From RGIG9060 sp052173655 (GTDB lineage Bacteria; Spirochaetota; Spirochaetia; Treponematales; Treponemataceae), in contig JBQMYD010000001.1 in assembly GCA_052173655.1 (NCBI GenBank), positions 1-64,000 of the forward strand: 64,000 nt of DNA. The letters are read 5' to 3'. The position numbers and the translations under genes are program-made. Under the pieces are notes generated by a model, which saw only the letters and a program-made list of their open reading frames with translations, had not been told where the DNA came from and did not search any database. Positions 8,352 through 17,095 of the stretch are shown here, in pieces; position 1 is the first letter of the stretch; every line of letters begins with the position of its first letter.

Positions 8352-9173
8352 TTACTTTACATAAGAACCTACAAGCAACATTTTGTCGCCCAGCATTGCT
8401 CCGTATTCCGGCCCTCCTACCATTATCAATTTTCCTTCTATCGTAAAGCGGATCATATCTGCTGTGCCTTGTAGAATTCCCAACGCACTCAAAGGAGAAT
8501 CAAATTGCATTGTAAAAAAAGGCATACTCTTGGTATATGCACCTCTTCTTGCCATGGACTGACCTTTTTTTATGCGTAAATGGGCTGATAAATCAGGATG
8601 TCCTTTTACTTCCCATGCATATACTCGATCCGGGCTATTTTCCGTCCATTCATAAACTTCAGGATGCCCCATTTTGTTCAAAATATTTATACCTCGCGAT
8701 AACAGATAAAACATACATTTTACCAGCAATTTTTGATCTTCTTCTTTTTTTGGGGCTTTACTCATGCCCAGTAAGTTTCCCATTTTCATAAGTAGACCTA
8801 GAAAATTTATCAATAATGCAGGATGTTTTAACGCTCCTTTTAATGAAGGCAGTTTGGAAGTCTTACTTTTGAAAAAAAGATTAAGATGTTCTACTGAATG
8901 AAACTCCAATTCCAAATCGGGTTTTTCTGCAAAACACCCCTTTATCGGTGTGCACAGTCCGTTTTCAAAGATAAAGTGAATACCGTCTTTTCCATCATTT
9001 CCGGTAAGACCGTTATTAAGTAGGCAGCTCACTTGGCACACACTGTGTTTTTTCCATTTTTTTTGTAAGGAAGGAGTATCTTCAAGTATGGTTTTTAATA
9101 AAGGAAGTACGGCATTCAAAAAAATTTTGTTTGAATATTGTTCTTCTTTTTCTTTGTTTATTTGTTCAGGCAT
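8352..9173 (-). CDS. SCP2-like lipid-binding protein (two SCP2-like halves)
   Basis: The 273-residue cytoplasmic protein has an N-terminal half with an SCP2-like pattern (GIHFIFENG...KPDLELEFHSVEHLNLFF, about 65-105). The C-terminal half repeats the pattern: HLRIKKGQS, then MPFFTMQFDSPLSALGILQGTADM, then FTIEGKLIMVGGPEYGAML (about 200-265). SCP2 domains bind acyl chains or sterol-like lipids in a hydrophobic tunnel. It starts 13 bases after the transketolase C-subunit stop with an AGGAGA ribosome site, so it is probably translated from the same message. Assignment is by pattern, not by alignment. Confidence 0.6.
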   Translation of the reverse strand: MPEQINKEKEEQYSNKIFLNAVLPLLKTILEDTPSLQKKWKKHSVCQVSCLLNNGLTGNDGKDGIHFIFENGLCTPIKGCFAEKPDLELEFHSVEHLNLFFKSKTSKLPSLKGALKHPALLINFLGLLMKMGNLLGMSKAPKKEEDQKLLVKCMFYLLSRGINILNKMGHPEVYEWTENSPDRVYAWEVKGHPDLSAHLRIKKGQSMARRGAYTKSMPFFTMQFDSPLSALGILQGTADMIRFTIEGKLIMVGGPEYGAMLGDKMLLVGSYVK

Positions 9174-9186
9174 ACCTTTCTCCTAA

Positions 9187-10194
9187 TTAAAAATCGTCAT
9201 CATCCCAGCTGTTATCTTCTTCGATTTCAGTTCCCATAATTTGATGTGCAGTTTCAACTATGCCATTCGTATCGTAACCATAGTGAGACATCAAATCTTC
9301 ATGCAGTCCTATAACGGAAAAACAGTCAGGAACTCCAAGTTTTCTAAGAAGACAAGGTTTACCAAGTTGAGCCATCTCATCTCCTACGGCACTTCCCAAT
9401 CCGCCCATAGTATTGTGATCTTCTACCGTAATAATTCTCTTTGTGTCTTTTACTGCTTGTTCAATGGCTTCTTTATCGATGGGTTTAATGGTATGCATAT
9501 TTAAAACTCTGGCTTGAATACCTTCAGATTCAAGGATTTTTGCAGCTTCGCGAGCACGCCACACACATGCACCGCACGCTATAATTGTTAAGTCTGTACC
9601 TTCATGCATTTTAACTGCTTTCCCCAGTTGAAAACCGTATTCCGTGTTTTCATAAACCGGCATATCGTAGCCACGATTGATTCTGATGTAGAACGGCCCT
9701 GAATTTTCATAGGCAGCTTGAACTGCATTAGCAGTTTCCATTCCGTCGGCAGGAACAATTATTCGTAGATTCGCCATTGTTCGCAAAATACCTATATCTT
9801 CTGTACAATGATGAGTGGAACCTGCCTGTCCGAAAGACAAACCTCCATGAGTTGCAATTATTTTTACGTTCAAATTTTGGTAGCATACATCGGTGTGAAG
9901 TTGATCCAACGCTCTCATGCTGGCAAAAACTGAAAAAGTAGAAGCAAATGGTATAAGCCCTGTAGATGCCAATCCTGCTGCCGTTCCTATCATATTTTGC
10001 TCAGCTATTCCCATGTTAAAAAGCCTGTCGCTATACATAGAGCCTAAAGCTCCTATTTTTGTGGATTTTGCCAAATCGGCACTAAGCCCGACAATCTTAG
10101 GATCCTTTGCAGCCAAATCACATAATACTTTTCCGTAATATTCTGCAGTGGAAAGTTTTTCTGCATCCAGCATTGTATAGTTTAAATTTCCCAT
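9187..10194 (-). CDS. Transketolase, C-terminal subunit (split enzyme)
   Basis: The 335 residues correspond to the pyrimidine-binding and C-terminal domains of transketolase. FNMGIAEQNMIGTAAGLA carries the glutamate that activates the TPP pyrimidine ring. The THGGLSFGQAGSTHHCTEDI segment and the C-terminal MHTIKPIDKEAI...EDHNTMGGLGSAV block match split transketolases. It pairs with the upstream N-terminal subunit (11-base gap) to interconvert pentose, triose, hexose and tetrose phosphates. It ends in an acidic tail, EEDNSWDDDDF. Confidence 0.95.
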   Translation of the reverse strand: MGNLNYTMLDAEKLSTAEYYGKVLCDLAAKDPKIVGLSADLAKSTKIGALGSMYSDRLFNMGIAEQNMIGTAAGLASTGLIPFASTFSVFASMRALDQLHTDVCYQNLNVKIIATHGGLSFGQAGSTHHCTEDIGILRTMANLRIIVPADGMETANAVQAAYENSGPFYIRINRGYDMPVYENTEYGFQLGKAVKMHEGTDLTIIACGACVWRAREAAKILESEGIQARVLNMHTIKPIDKEAIEQAVKDTKRIITVEDHNTMGGLGSAVGDEMAQLGKPCLLRKLGVPDCFSVIGLHEDLMSHYGYDTNGIVETAHQIMGTEIEEDNSWDDDDF

Positions 10195-10205
10195 TTTATT
10201 TCTCC

Positions 10206-11057
10206 TTATCCTTGTCTGCGTTTATTGTGATATGACTCTATATCGGTTTTGCATGTTGCAGCCATTGCTTCATCAATGCTTGCATAGTGGTACTTGTAGT
10301 CATTTTCCATGCATTCAACTCCACATCCTTTTACCGTATTACAGATTATAACAACAGGTTTTTCGATAGCTTGATGTGCTTTTTCGATAGACTCGGATAA
10401 TTCATACATATTATGACCGTCAACTTCGATTACATCAAAACCAAATGCTTTCCATTTTTCCGCAAAAGGTTCAAGAGCCATGACTTGTTCTGTAGGTCCG
10501 TCAATCATACATTTATTTCTATCTACAAAGGTAATCAAATTTGTTGCCTTGTAATGTGAAATTGCCATTGCAGCTTCCCAAACAGAGCCTTCATCGCACT
10601 CTCCATCTCCAAGTAGGCAGTAAACTTTAAAATTTTTATTTTGAAGACGAGCTCCCAATGCCATTCCCAGTGCAATCGGAAGTCCGTGTCCCAAAGAGCC
10701 GGTTGAAGCATCTAATCCCGGAACCTTGTTTATATCCAAATGCATTCCTAATTTACTGTGAGTGTGATTATATGTTTTAAGCCATTCTTTATCAAAAAAA
10801 CCTTTGTCTGCTAAAACAGGGGCGTATCCGACTCCTATATGTCCTTTGCTCAATACAAAACGGTCTCTATCTTCCCATTTAGGATTTGCAGTATCTATTT
10901 TCATGTACTTGTAATAAAGTATGGTCAATATATCGATTGCACTTAAAGAGCCCCCGATATGCCCCCCGTTTGCCCATTTTACAGTATCTACCGTTAATTT
11001 TCGTAGCTCTTCGGCTTTATGTTCCAGTGCTACAAATTCTTCTTTTGTTAAGGACAT
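10206..11057 (-). CDS. Transketolase, N-terminal subunit (split enzyme)
   Basis: The 283-residue TPP-binding half of transketolase. Visible motifs are GGHIGGSLSAIDILT near residue 32, DRFVLSKGHIG, TGSLGHGLPIALGMALG and the diphosphate/Mg2+ motif GDGECDEGSVWEAAM at about 150. The message begins with AGGAGG seven bases before ATG 11057. It is the first gene of the minus-strand series 11057 to 6986. Confidence 0.95.
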   Translation of the reverse strand: MSLTKEEFVALEHKAEELRKLTVDTVKWANGGHIGGSLSAIDILTILYYKYMKIDTANPKWEDRDRFVLSKGHIGVGYAPVLADKGFFDKEWLKTYNHTHSKLGMHLDINKVPGLDASTGSLGHGLPIALGMALGARLQNKNFKVYCLLGDGECDEGSVWEAAMAISHYKATNLITFVDRNKCMIDGPTEQVMALEPFAEKWKAFGFDVIEVDGHNMYELSESIEKAHQAIEKPVVIICNTVKGCGVECMENDYKYHYASIDEAMAATCKTDIESYHNKRRQG

Positions 11058-11454
11058 CTTTTCCTCCTGTTGTTTTTTGTTATTTTATTAAGTTTTTTAT
11101 AAATTAGTTAAGTTTAAACCATTGCCTCTTTACAATTAGGGTAAAAAATCAATAGCGATGAGCCGTAAAAAAGTCTTGGTAAAAAAGTTTTGATCATCTT
11201 TACGATGAAATTTTTGTTTTTGGAAAATTTTTGTAAGAATTTATAGACTTATACCCTCACTTATCGATTGTAAATGCAGTTTTGTAAAAATACAAGAAAA
11301 AAAATCATCGATAGAAAAATAGTATCATGCGGATTAAAAAATAGACTTACACATCTTGCCTGTTATTATAATATCAGCTACACTCGGAGAATCATTCAAA
11401 AGTAAATTCGTAAGTATATTTATATATCAACTGGATACAAAAAGGAAAAACATA
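11058..11454. other. Divergent intergenic region between transketolase and hydrolase
   Basis: About 400 AT-rich bases without a credible gene. A TATAAT at 11367-11372 with only a poor -35 match could serve the rightward hydrolase gene. No riboswitch, tRNA or repeat was recognised. Confidence 0.4.
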
Positions 11455-12216
11455 ATGACAATTCACGAATACGGAAAAAATAACAAAAGGGTAATTGTTC
11501 TTATTCATCCTGCGTTGGTAATGTGGGATTATTTTGAATATGTAATTCCTTTATTGGATAAAGACTATCATATTGTTATTCCTTCATTGCCGGGATACGA
11601 TGAATATGATCCGAATCGAAATTTTACTAGTGTTGAAAAAATAGCAGATGAACTTGCCTCCATACTAATTGAAAAGAAAATTGAAACTGTAGAACTCCTT
11701 TACGGTTGTTCTATGGGAGGAAGTGTTGTTTTAAAAATACTTGCCTCACAAAAAATTATCGTTAAAAATGCAATTTGTGATGGCGGAATAACGCCATATC
11801 AATTACCTTGGTTAATTACACGTTTTATTGCTCTTAGAGATTTTTTTATGGTTTCAATCGGGAAAGTTGGCGGTATAAAAATTCTTCAAAAAGCATTTGC
11901 CGCTGATGAGTACAGCAGTGAAGATTTGAAATATATTGCAAAAGTTTTTAGGTTTGTAAGTTATAAAACAATTTGGAGAACATTTGATTCTTGTAATAAT
12001 TATGCAATGCCTAAAAATATGAGCGAGTATAAGGGAAAACTTGAATACTGGTATAGCGATAAAGAGGCTAAAGAGCGTTTGTGGGATATCAAATATGTTA
12101 AAAACAATTTTCCTAATACAAAGTTTGTTAAATTTGAAAATGTAGGACATGGAGGCATGGCACCTTTGCATCCTAACGATATGGCACGTCTTATTGTGGA
12201 GTTGATAGGAGAATAA
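11455..12216 (+). CDS. Alpha/beta-hydrolase
   Basis: The 253-residue protein has the alpha/beta-hydrolase core. An oxyanion-side strand reads VIVLIHPALVMWDYF, the nucleophile elbow GCSMGG (Ser near residue 90) matches GxSxG, and the likely catalytic histidine lies in VGHGGMAPLHP near 237. A candidate acid is in the YWYSDKE region. ATG 11455 follows AAAGG; the upstream extension to 11356 has no ribosome site. Substrate is unknown. It appears monocistronic. Confidence 0.9.
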   Translation: MTIHEYGKNNKRVIVLIHPALVMWDYFEYVIPLLDKDYHIVIPSLPGYDEYDPNRNFTSVEKIADELASILIEKKIETVELLYGCSMGGSVVLKILASQKIIVKNAICDGGITPYQLPWLITRFIALRDFFMVSIGKVGGIKILQKAFAADEYSSEDLKYIAKVFRFVSYKTIWRTFDSCNNYAMPKNMSEYKGKLEYWYSDKEAKERLWDIKYVKNNFPNTKFVKFENVGHGGMAPLHPNDMARLIVELIGE

Positions 12217-12286
12217 ATAAAACTTTGAAAACTGAACTGACACAAAAAAAAGTGGAATTCATGTTTCAATAAGTGTTTACAACCGA

Positions 12287-12315
12287 TTGCAAAAAGCAAT
12301 TTTTCCTACTAGAAT
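12287..12315 (+). promoter_or_regulatory. Sigma-70 type promoter for the DUF4954-like gene
   Basis: TTGCAA at 12287-12292 and TAGAAT at 12310-12315 are separated by 17 bases, ahead of the gene starting at 12348. Confidence 0.55.
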
Positions 12316-12318
12316 AAA

Positions 12319-12343
12319 ACTCCGTAATCTATTTACACGGAGT
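12319..12343 (+). promoter_or_regulatory. Hairpin sequestering the DUF4954-like ribosome site
   Basis: ACTCCGT (12319-12325) pairs perfectly with ACGGAGT (12337-12343), the arm that contains the GGAG Shine-Dalgarno of the gene at 12348. If transcription starts near 12320 the 5' arm would be the very start of the message, so the pairing could limit translation. Confidence 0.4.
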
Positions 12344-12347
12344 ATTT

Positions 12348-14534
12348 ATGTCAAAAGTTCTTGTAATTTCAAAAAATGCTCAAGAATTGGAATGTTATAA
12401 TTCTAAAGCAAAGTCAGCTATTTTCAGCAGTATAGATTTTTCAAAATATCGTAATCCTACTACAGAAGAAATCAAAATTCTTGAAAAGAATCGTAACGTA
12501 AACAGCGATTCAGAGTGGAAAAATTTTTTTGTAACACAAACTTTTAACCCGAATTTTGTGTATAATTCCGAATTTTCAGGGACAATTGTCTTGGGGAATC
12601 TTGAAGATAACTTTTTGCAATTTCATGATTTAAAGCTTCATACGGGAATTTATAATTCTTTTATAGAAGATTGTGTTTTTGCTGACGATGTATGCGTAAA
12701 AAATGTTTCTTACCTAAAAAATTATTTTATTTGCCGTAGAGTTATGCTTTTTAACATACAAGAAATGTGCTGTACAAATCACTCAAAATTTGGAAACGGT
12801 ATTCTAAAAAAAGGTGAAAGTGAAAATGTAAGAGTATGGATAGGGGTTGGAAACGAAAATGACGGGAGAGCTGTGCTTCCTTTTGAAAACATGTTAACTT
12901 CCGATGCGTATCTTTGGTCGCGTTACAGAGATGATTCAAAGCTTATGCAAAGATTTGTGGAACTTACAGAGTTTGGAAATACAAAAGAAGTTGATACATT
13001 CGGTTTTGTAGGTCAAGACTCTGTAATAAAAAATACATTCCTCATAAAGGATGCAAAAATCGGAGAAAATGCATATATAAAAGGTGCTTTTAAATTAAAA
13101 AATATAACAATTCGTTCAAACTACGATGAACCAAGTCAAGTTGGTGAGGGCGTAGAAATGGTAAATGGAATTATGGGTTACGGCAGTCGTGTTTTTTATC
13201 AGGCTGTGGCAGTTCGCTTTGTAATAGGACGTAATTGCCAGTTAAAATACGGAGTTAGAGTTCTTAATACAATAATCGGTGATAATTCTACCGTTTCATG
13301 TTGTGAACTTTTGAATAATTTGATTTTTCCTTTTCATGAGCAACATCATAATTCTTCATTTCTTATAGCTTCAACAGTATGCGGACAGTCTAATATTGCA
13401 AGCGGTGCTACAATCGGATCAAATCACAATTCTCGTAGTCCCGATGGGGAAATTTTTGCAGGAAGAGGTTTTTGGCCGGGTTTATGCTCCGATTTTAAAC
13501 ATAATTCGCGGTTTGCCTCTTTTACCTTAATTGCAAAAGGTTCGTACCAATATGAAATGAATATTCTATATCCTTTTTCTTTAGTTTCGGAAAATCCTGA
13601 AACTTGCAGTATAAGCATAATGCCGGGCTATTGGTTTTTGTACAATATGTTTGCTATGGCACGCAATAATTCCAAGTTTAAAAATCGTGATAAGAGGGTA
13701 GTAAAAGAACAACATATAGAAACTGATCCTTTTGCACCGGATACGATTCAAGAAGTTTGTTTTGGTATCAATAGAATTATTGAACTTATGGGAAGGTGGC
13801 TTAAACTTAACGATGAGTGGATAAAAAACAAGCCTGAAGGTGATTTATATCAATTGGCAAAGGATTTTTTACATCATAATCCGGATTCTGAAATTGTGCT
13901 TAGCGATCCTCAATGTACAAAAAAAGGTGATGTAAATATTTTGAAGGCTGCAAGAGGATACAAAGAATACCGAAAAATTGCAAAATATTTTGCTGCAAAA
14001 ACTTTGTTGGAATACTGTACATCAAAAGGCGAAGTTTCGTTTAACAAAAATATGCTGGACGAAGTGCAGAAAATTCCGTTGTATACACGCTGGCAAAATG
14101 TAGGTGGGCAGGTAATTGCTGAAGATAAAATTGAAGAATTATTTTGCGATTTAAAAGAATACAAAATTAATACTTGGCAGGAAGTTCATTATTTTTATGA
14201 TGAATGTCAAAAAGAGTATATCAATTACAAAACAAGATATGCAATTTATATTTTGGAATTTTTGTATTCAAAATCAATTTCCGAGTTTTCTAAAGATATT
14301 TTTAAAGATATAATCTGCGATGTTCTAATTGTTTCAAATTATATTTATGAAAGTTCAATTTCTTCAAGAGAAAAAGACTATACGGATTATTTCCGTACTA
14401 TTACTTACAGAAATCAGGAAGAAATGACGGCTGTTATAGGCTCGATAAAAGATGTAGCATTTTTGCAAGAACTTAAAAAAACAACTTTTGAATTCAATAA
14501 AAAGCTTTCATTTTTATTTGACGACTTAATGTAA
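12348..14534 (+). CDS. DUF4954-family protein (left-handed beta-helix)
   Basis: The 728-residue cytoplasmic protein contains a long hexapeptide-like repeat region, about 85-400: VIKNTFLIKDAKIGENAYIK, then GRNCQLKYGVRVLNTIIG, then ASGATIGSNHNSR. Such left-handed beta-helices are typical of acyl- or nucleotidyl-transferase-related proteins. The helical C-terminal 300 residues are charged. Length and the SNHNSRSPDGEIFAGRGFWPG stretch match what I recall of the DUF4954 family of treponemes and Bacteroidetes. The biochemical role is not established. It has its own promoter-like sequence and a ribosome-site hairpin. Confidence 0.65.
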   Translation: MSKVLVISKNAQELECYNSKAKSAIFSSIDFSKYRNPTTEEIKILEKNRNVNSDSEWKNFFVTQTFNPNFVYNSEFSGTIVLGNLEDNFLQFHDLKLHTGIYNSFIEDCVFADDVCVKNVSYLKNYFICRRVMLFNIQEMCCTNHSKFGNGILKKGESENVRVWIGVGNENDGRAVLPFENMLTSDAYLWSRYRDDSKLMQRFVELTEFGNTKEVDTFGFVGQDSVIKNTFLIKDAKIGENAYIKGAFKLKNITIRSNYDEPSQVGEGVEMVNGIMGYGSRVFYQAVAVRFVIGRNCQLKYGVRVLNTIIGDNSTVSCCELLNNLIFPFHEQHHNSSFLIASTVCGQSNIASGATIGSNHNSRSPDGEIFAGRGFWPGLCSDFKHNSRFASFTLIAKGSYQYEMNILYPFSLVSENPETCSISIMPGYWFLYNMFAMARNNSKFKNRDKRVVKEQHIETDPFAPDTIQEVCFGINRIIELMGRWLKLNDEWIKNKPEGDLYQLAKDFLHHNPDSEIVLSDPQCTKKGDVNILKAARGYKEYRKIAKYFAAKTLLEYCTSKGEVSFNKNMLDEVQKIPLYTRWQNVGGQVIAEDKIEELFCDLKEYKINTWQEVHYFYDECQKEYINYKTRYAIYILEFLYSKSISEFSKDIFKDIICDVLIVSNYIYESSISSREKDYTDYFRTITYRNQEEMTAVIGSIKDVAFLQELKKTTFEFNKKLSFLFDDLM

Positions 14535-14686
14535 AAAAAACAAAATGTGGAAAAATATGTTGGTTATTTTTCAAATGAGAGTTATATGCAATATATATTA
14601 ATTTTAGTTTACTTTTTTTTGTATACGGTGTATTCTATAATCGTATCAAAAAAATTTTATTAACGATGCAGTGTTTTGGAGGGTTT

Positions 14687-15178
14687 ATGGCAGAGGTAGA
14701 TACACAGTTTCAATTAGTAACATTTCAGTTGGGTGAAGAATTATACGGCGTTAATATTATGGATGTAAAAGAAATCGTAAAAATACAGGAAGTTCGGCAG
14801 ATACCCAATGCTCCGTATTATGTGGAAGGAATTTTTAACCTACGTAGTGAAATAATACCTATTATAAGTTTACACAAAAGGTTTCATATAAAATCAAAAG
14901 TTGTTGAAGCTGTTTCAAGAGCTGAAGATATGGAATTTGATGGTGGTTTTATAATTCTTAACATTGATAATAATAAAATCGGTGTGATCATTGATAGAAT
15001 TGCTCGTGTTGTTATGGTAAACTCAAAAGACGTGAATCCGCCTCCTCAAATGCTTTCTGGAATAGGTTCAGAGTATATTCAAGGCGTTGTTCGCCAAAAT
15101 TCCGGTTATCTTATCATTCTTGATACCCGTAAGTTGTTCAACGTAAAAGAGCTTCAAAAAATTATCGGAATGAAATAA
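14687..15178 (+). CDS. cheW: Chemotaxis coupling protein CheW
   Basis: CheW-fold protein of 163 residues: FQLVTFQLGEELYGVNIMDVKEIVK at the start, RQIPNAPYYVEGIFNLRSEIIPIISL in the first barrel, then GVIIDRIARVV and GVVRQNSGYLIILDTRKLF. It would dock chemoreceptors to CheA at the inner membrane. ATG 14687 has GGAGG at the right distance. It starts a run of closely spaced genes (DegT-like, nadK, recN), and the DegT-like gene begins two bases after its stop. Confidence 0.93.
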   Translation: MAEVDTQFQLVTFQLGEELYGVNIMDVKEIVKIQEVRQIPNAPYYVEGIFNLRSEIIPIISLHKRFHIKSKVVEAVSRAEDMEFDGGFIILNIDNNKIGVIIDRIARVVMVNSKDVNPPPQMLSGIGSEYIQGVVRQNSGYLIILDTRKLFNVKELQKIIGMK

Positions 15179-15180
15179 TA

Positions 15181-16209
15181 ATGAAAATTCAACCTTATAG
15201 CTCAACTATCCGCAGAAAAGAAATGGATGCAGTCCTTACTTGTATGGTCGAGGAGAAAATCGGTCCCGGTGAAAGTAATTTCCGCTTGATCCAGCAGGTA
15301 AAAGAATATTTTGGAGTGGACGGTGCTCTTGCTGTTAGAAGTCCGGCTATTGCTTTAAAATATGCTTTAAAAGCTTTGGCTTTGGAACCGTCAAGTAAGA
15401 TTATGATTTCAGCATTGGCTCCGGCTTGGCAGTATCTTGTAATAAAAGATTTTGGCTATGAACCGATGGTGCTGGACGTTTCTTTGGAAAGTGGACTTTG
15501 TTTGCCTGAGGTTATTCATGAGGCAATAAAAAATGGCGGTAGGTTGCTTATTTTGCATGAAACAATGGGATTAATTCCGAATATAAGTGCAATTCTTGAG
15601 CTTGGTATTCCGGTAATCGAAGATATTTCTCAAAGTGCAGGGGCTTCACTTGGTGATAAAAAGGTTGGAACTTTCGGAGTGTTTTCAATTCTTGGTCTTG
15701 AGGAAAATGATATTATTACTGCAGGTGGTGGTGCTGTTATTATGGCTCCACAAAGACGTGATTGGCTGGTTTTAAAAAAACACACGGACCTTGCTCCCGG
15801 TACTGATATATTGCCTGATATGAACTGTGCTTTGGCTTTAATACAGCTAAAAGAACATAATCGGAATGAAGCCTTGCGTAAAGAGATATATGAAGTTTAT
15901 ATTCGTTCACTTATGCAAGGTAAGCATCATTCATTCATACAAACGGGAGAATATGCTGTTCCTGTGGTTTATTCTTTTCCTGTAATTCTTGAAAGCGGTT
16001 TCAAAGAAGTAAAACAGTATGCAAATAGAAAAGATATCGAGATTGTTCTTGCATTTGAAGACTCGGTAACTGCACTTCTTGCAGATAATCTTGAAGGTTG
16101 TATTAACGCAAAATCTTTGTATTTACGTTGTGTACTTTTTCCTCTCTATCCTCGGCTTGGCAAAAATCAGTCTTTAACAATTTCAAAAGTGCTTTCAACT
16201 CTGCCGTAA
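15181..16209 (+). CDS. DegT/DnrJ/EryC1-like protein lacking the PLP lysine
   Basis: The 342 residues follow the fold-type I sugar aminotransferase (DegT/StrS) layout. They include an N-terminal IGPGESNFRLIQQVKEYFGVDGALAVRSPAIALKYAL block with the usual substrate loop, GIPVIEDISQSAGASLGDKKVGTFG (about 140-165) with the PLP-stacking Asp, and a C-terminal small domain. Where active members have the Schiff-base Lys between FS and the Gly-rich turn, this protein has LEENDIITAGGGAV, with no Lys. It may therefore be a dehydratase-like or non-catalytic homologue. It is embedded between cheW and nadK, which start 2 bases before and 4 bases after it. Confidence 0.75.
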   Translation: MKIQPYSSTIRRKEMDAVLTCMVEEKIGPGESNFRLIQQVKEYFGVDGALAVRSPAIALKYALKALALEPSSKIMISALAPAWQYLVIKDFGYEPMVLDVSLESGLCLPEVIHEAIKNGGRLLILHETMGLIPNISAILELGIPVIEDISQSAGASLGDKKVGTFGVFSILGLEENDIITAGGGAVIMAPQRRDWLVLKKHTDLAPGTDILPDMNCALALIQLKEHNRNEALRKEIYEVYIRSLMQGKHHSFIQTGEYAVPVVYSFPVILESGFKEVKQYANRKDIEIVLAFEDSVTALLADNLEGCINAKSLYLRCVLFPLYPRLGKNQSLTISKVLSTLP

Positions 16210-16213
16210 TTTT

Positions 16214-17095
16214 ATGGAATCTAAAATGAAAAAATGTCTTGTAATTGTCAATTCTTATAATGAAGATGCTTGCAAGCTTTCCGAAAAAATAGAGAATTTT
16301 CTAAAAGAGAAACAGATTTGTTCGGAAAAAATTTTATATTCCGGTCAAAAATCCGTTTTTTCAGGCTATAATAAAGATGTTTATGTTGATCTTGATCAAG
16401 TAATTTGTGCTATTACTTTGGGGGGAGATGGAACTGTTTTGTTTGCCGCAAGATTTTGCAGTCTTCACGATATTCCAATTTTTCCAATAAATTTGGGACA
16501 GTTCGGTTTTATTGCGGGAATTCAACCGGATAAGTGGCAAAAAAGTTTTGAAGAATTTTTAGACGGGACAATTTCTATTGTGCAACGTAGTATGGTAAAA
16601 GTTGAACTTTACAGAGAACAGGAAAAAATTTTTTATTCCAATGCGTTAAATGATATTGCAATTACGGAACGTGGGGCTGCTCGCATTATTTTTCTTGAGG
16701 TAACTTGTAACGGTAATGCTCTTGGAACTTTAAAATCTGACGGTGTTGTTGTTGCGACCGCTACAGGTAGTACAGCGTATTCAGCAGCAGCCGGAGGTCC
16801 TATTTTAGATCCGGAACTTGATGCGCTTATTTTTAATCCAATTTGTTCGTTTTCTCTTTCCACTCGTTCTCTTGTGTTGCCTTTTTGGGCTGAGATTTAT
16901 ATAAAAGTTTTGCCCAGTAGGGATGCAGATGTGTGTATAACTTGCGATGGACAGGTGTCATTTGATAGTATGGTTTGGGATGAAATTCGTATTTGCAAAG
17001 AACAAAAATCGGTTTCCCTGATAGGTTGCGATTCATCTGTTTTTTACGGGGCTTTGCGTTCAAAATTTAATTGGTCCGGAGGTTCTCTTGCTTGA
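16214..17095 (+). CDS. nadK: NAD kinase
   Basis: ATP-dependent NAD kinase of about 293 residues, producing NADP. Diagnostic motifs: GGDGTVLFAARF (about 75), the following LGQFGFIAGI, NDIAITERGAARI, and the GVVVATATGSTAYSAAAGGPI glycine-rich block around residues 176-196. ATG 16214 or ATG 16226 could be used; the latter has a GGA at seven bases. The 3' end overlaps the recN start by eight bases, indicating translational coupling. Confidence 0.95.
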   Translation: MESKMKKCLVIVNSYNEDACKLSEKIENFLKEKQICSEKILYSGQKSVFSGYNKDVYVDLDQVICAITLGGDGTVLFAARFCSLHDIPIFPINLGQFGFIAGIQPDKWQKSFEEFLDGTISIVQRSMVKVELYREQEKIFYSNALNDIAITERGAARIIFLEVTCNGNALGTLKSDGVVVATATGSTAYSAAAGGPILDPELDALIFNPICSFSLSTRSLVLPFWAEIYIKVLPSRDADVCITCDGQVSFDSMVWDEIRICKEQKSVSLIGCDSSVFYGALRSKFNWSGGSLA

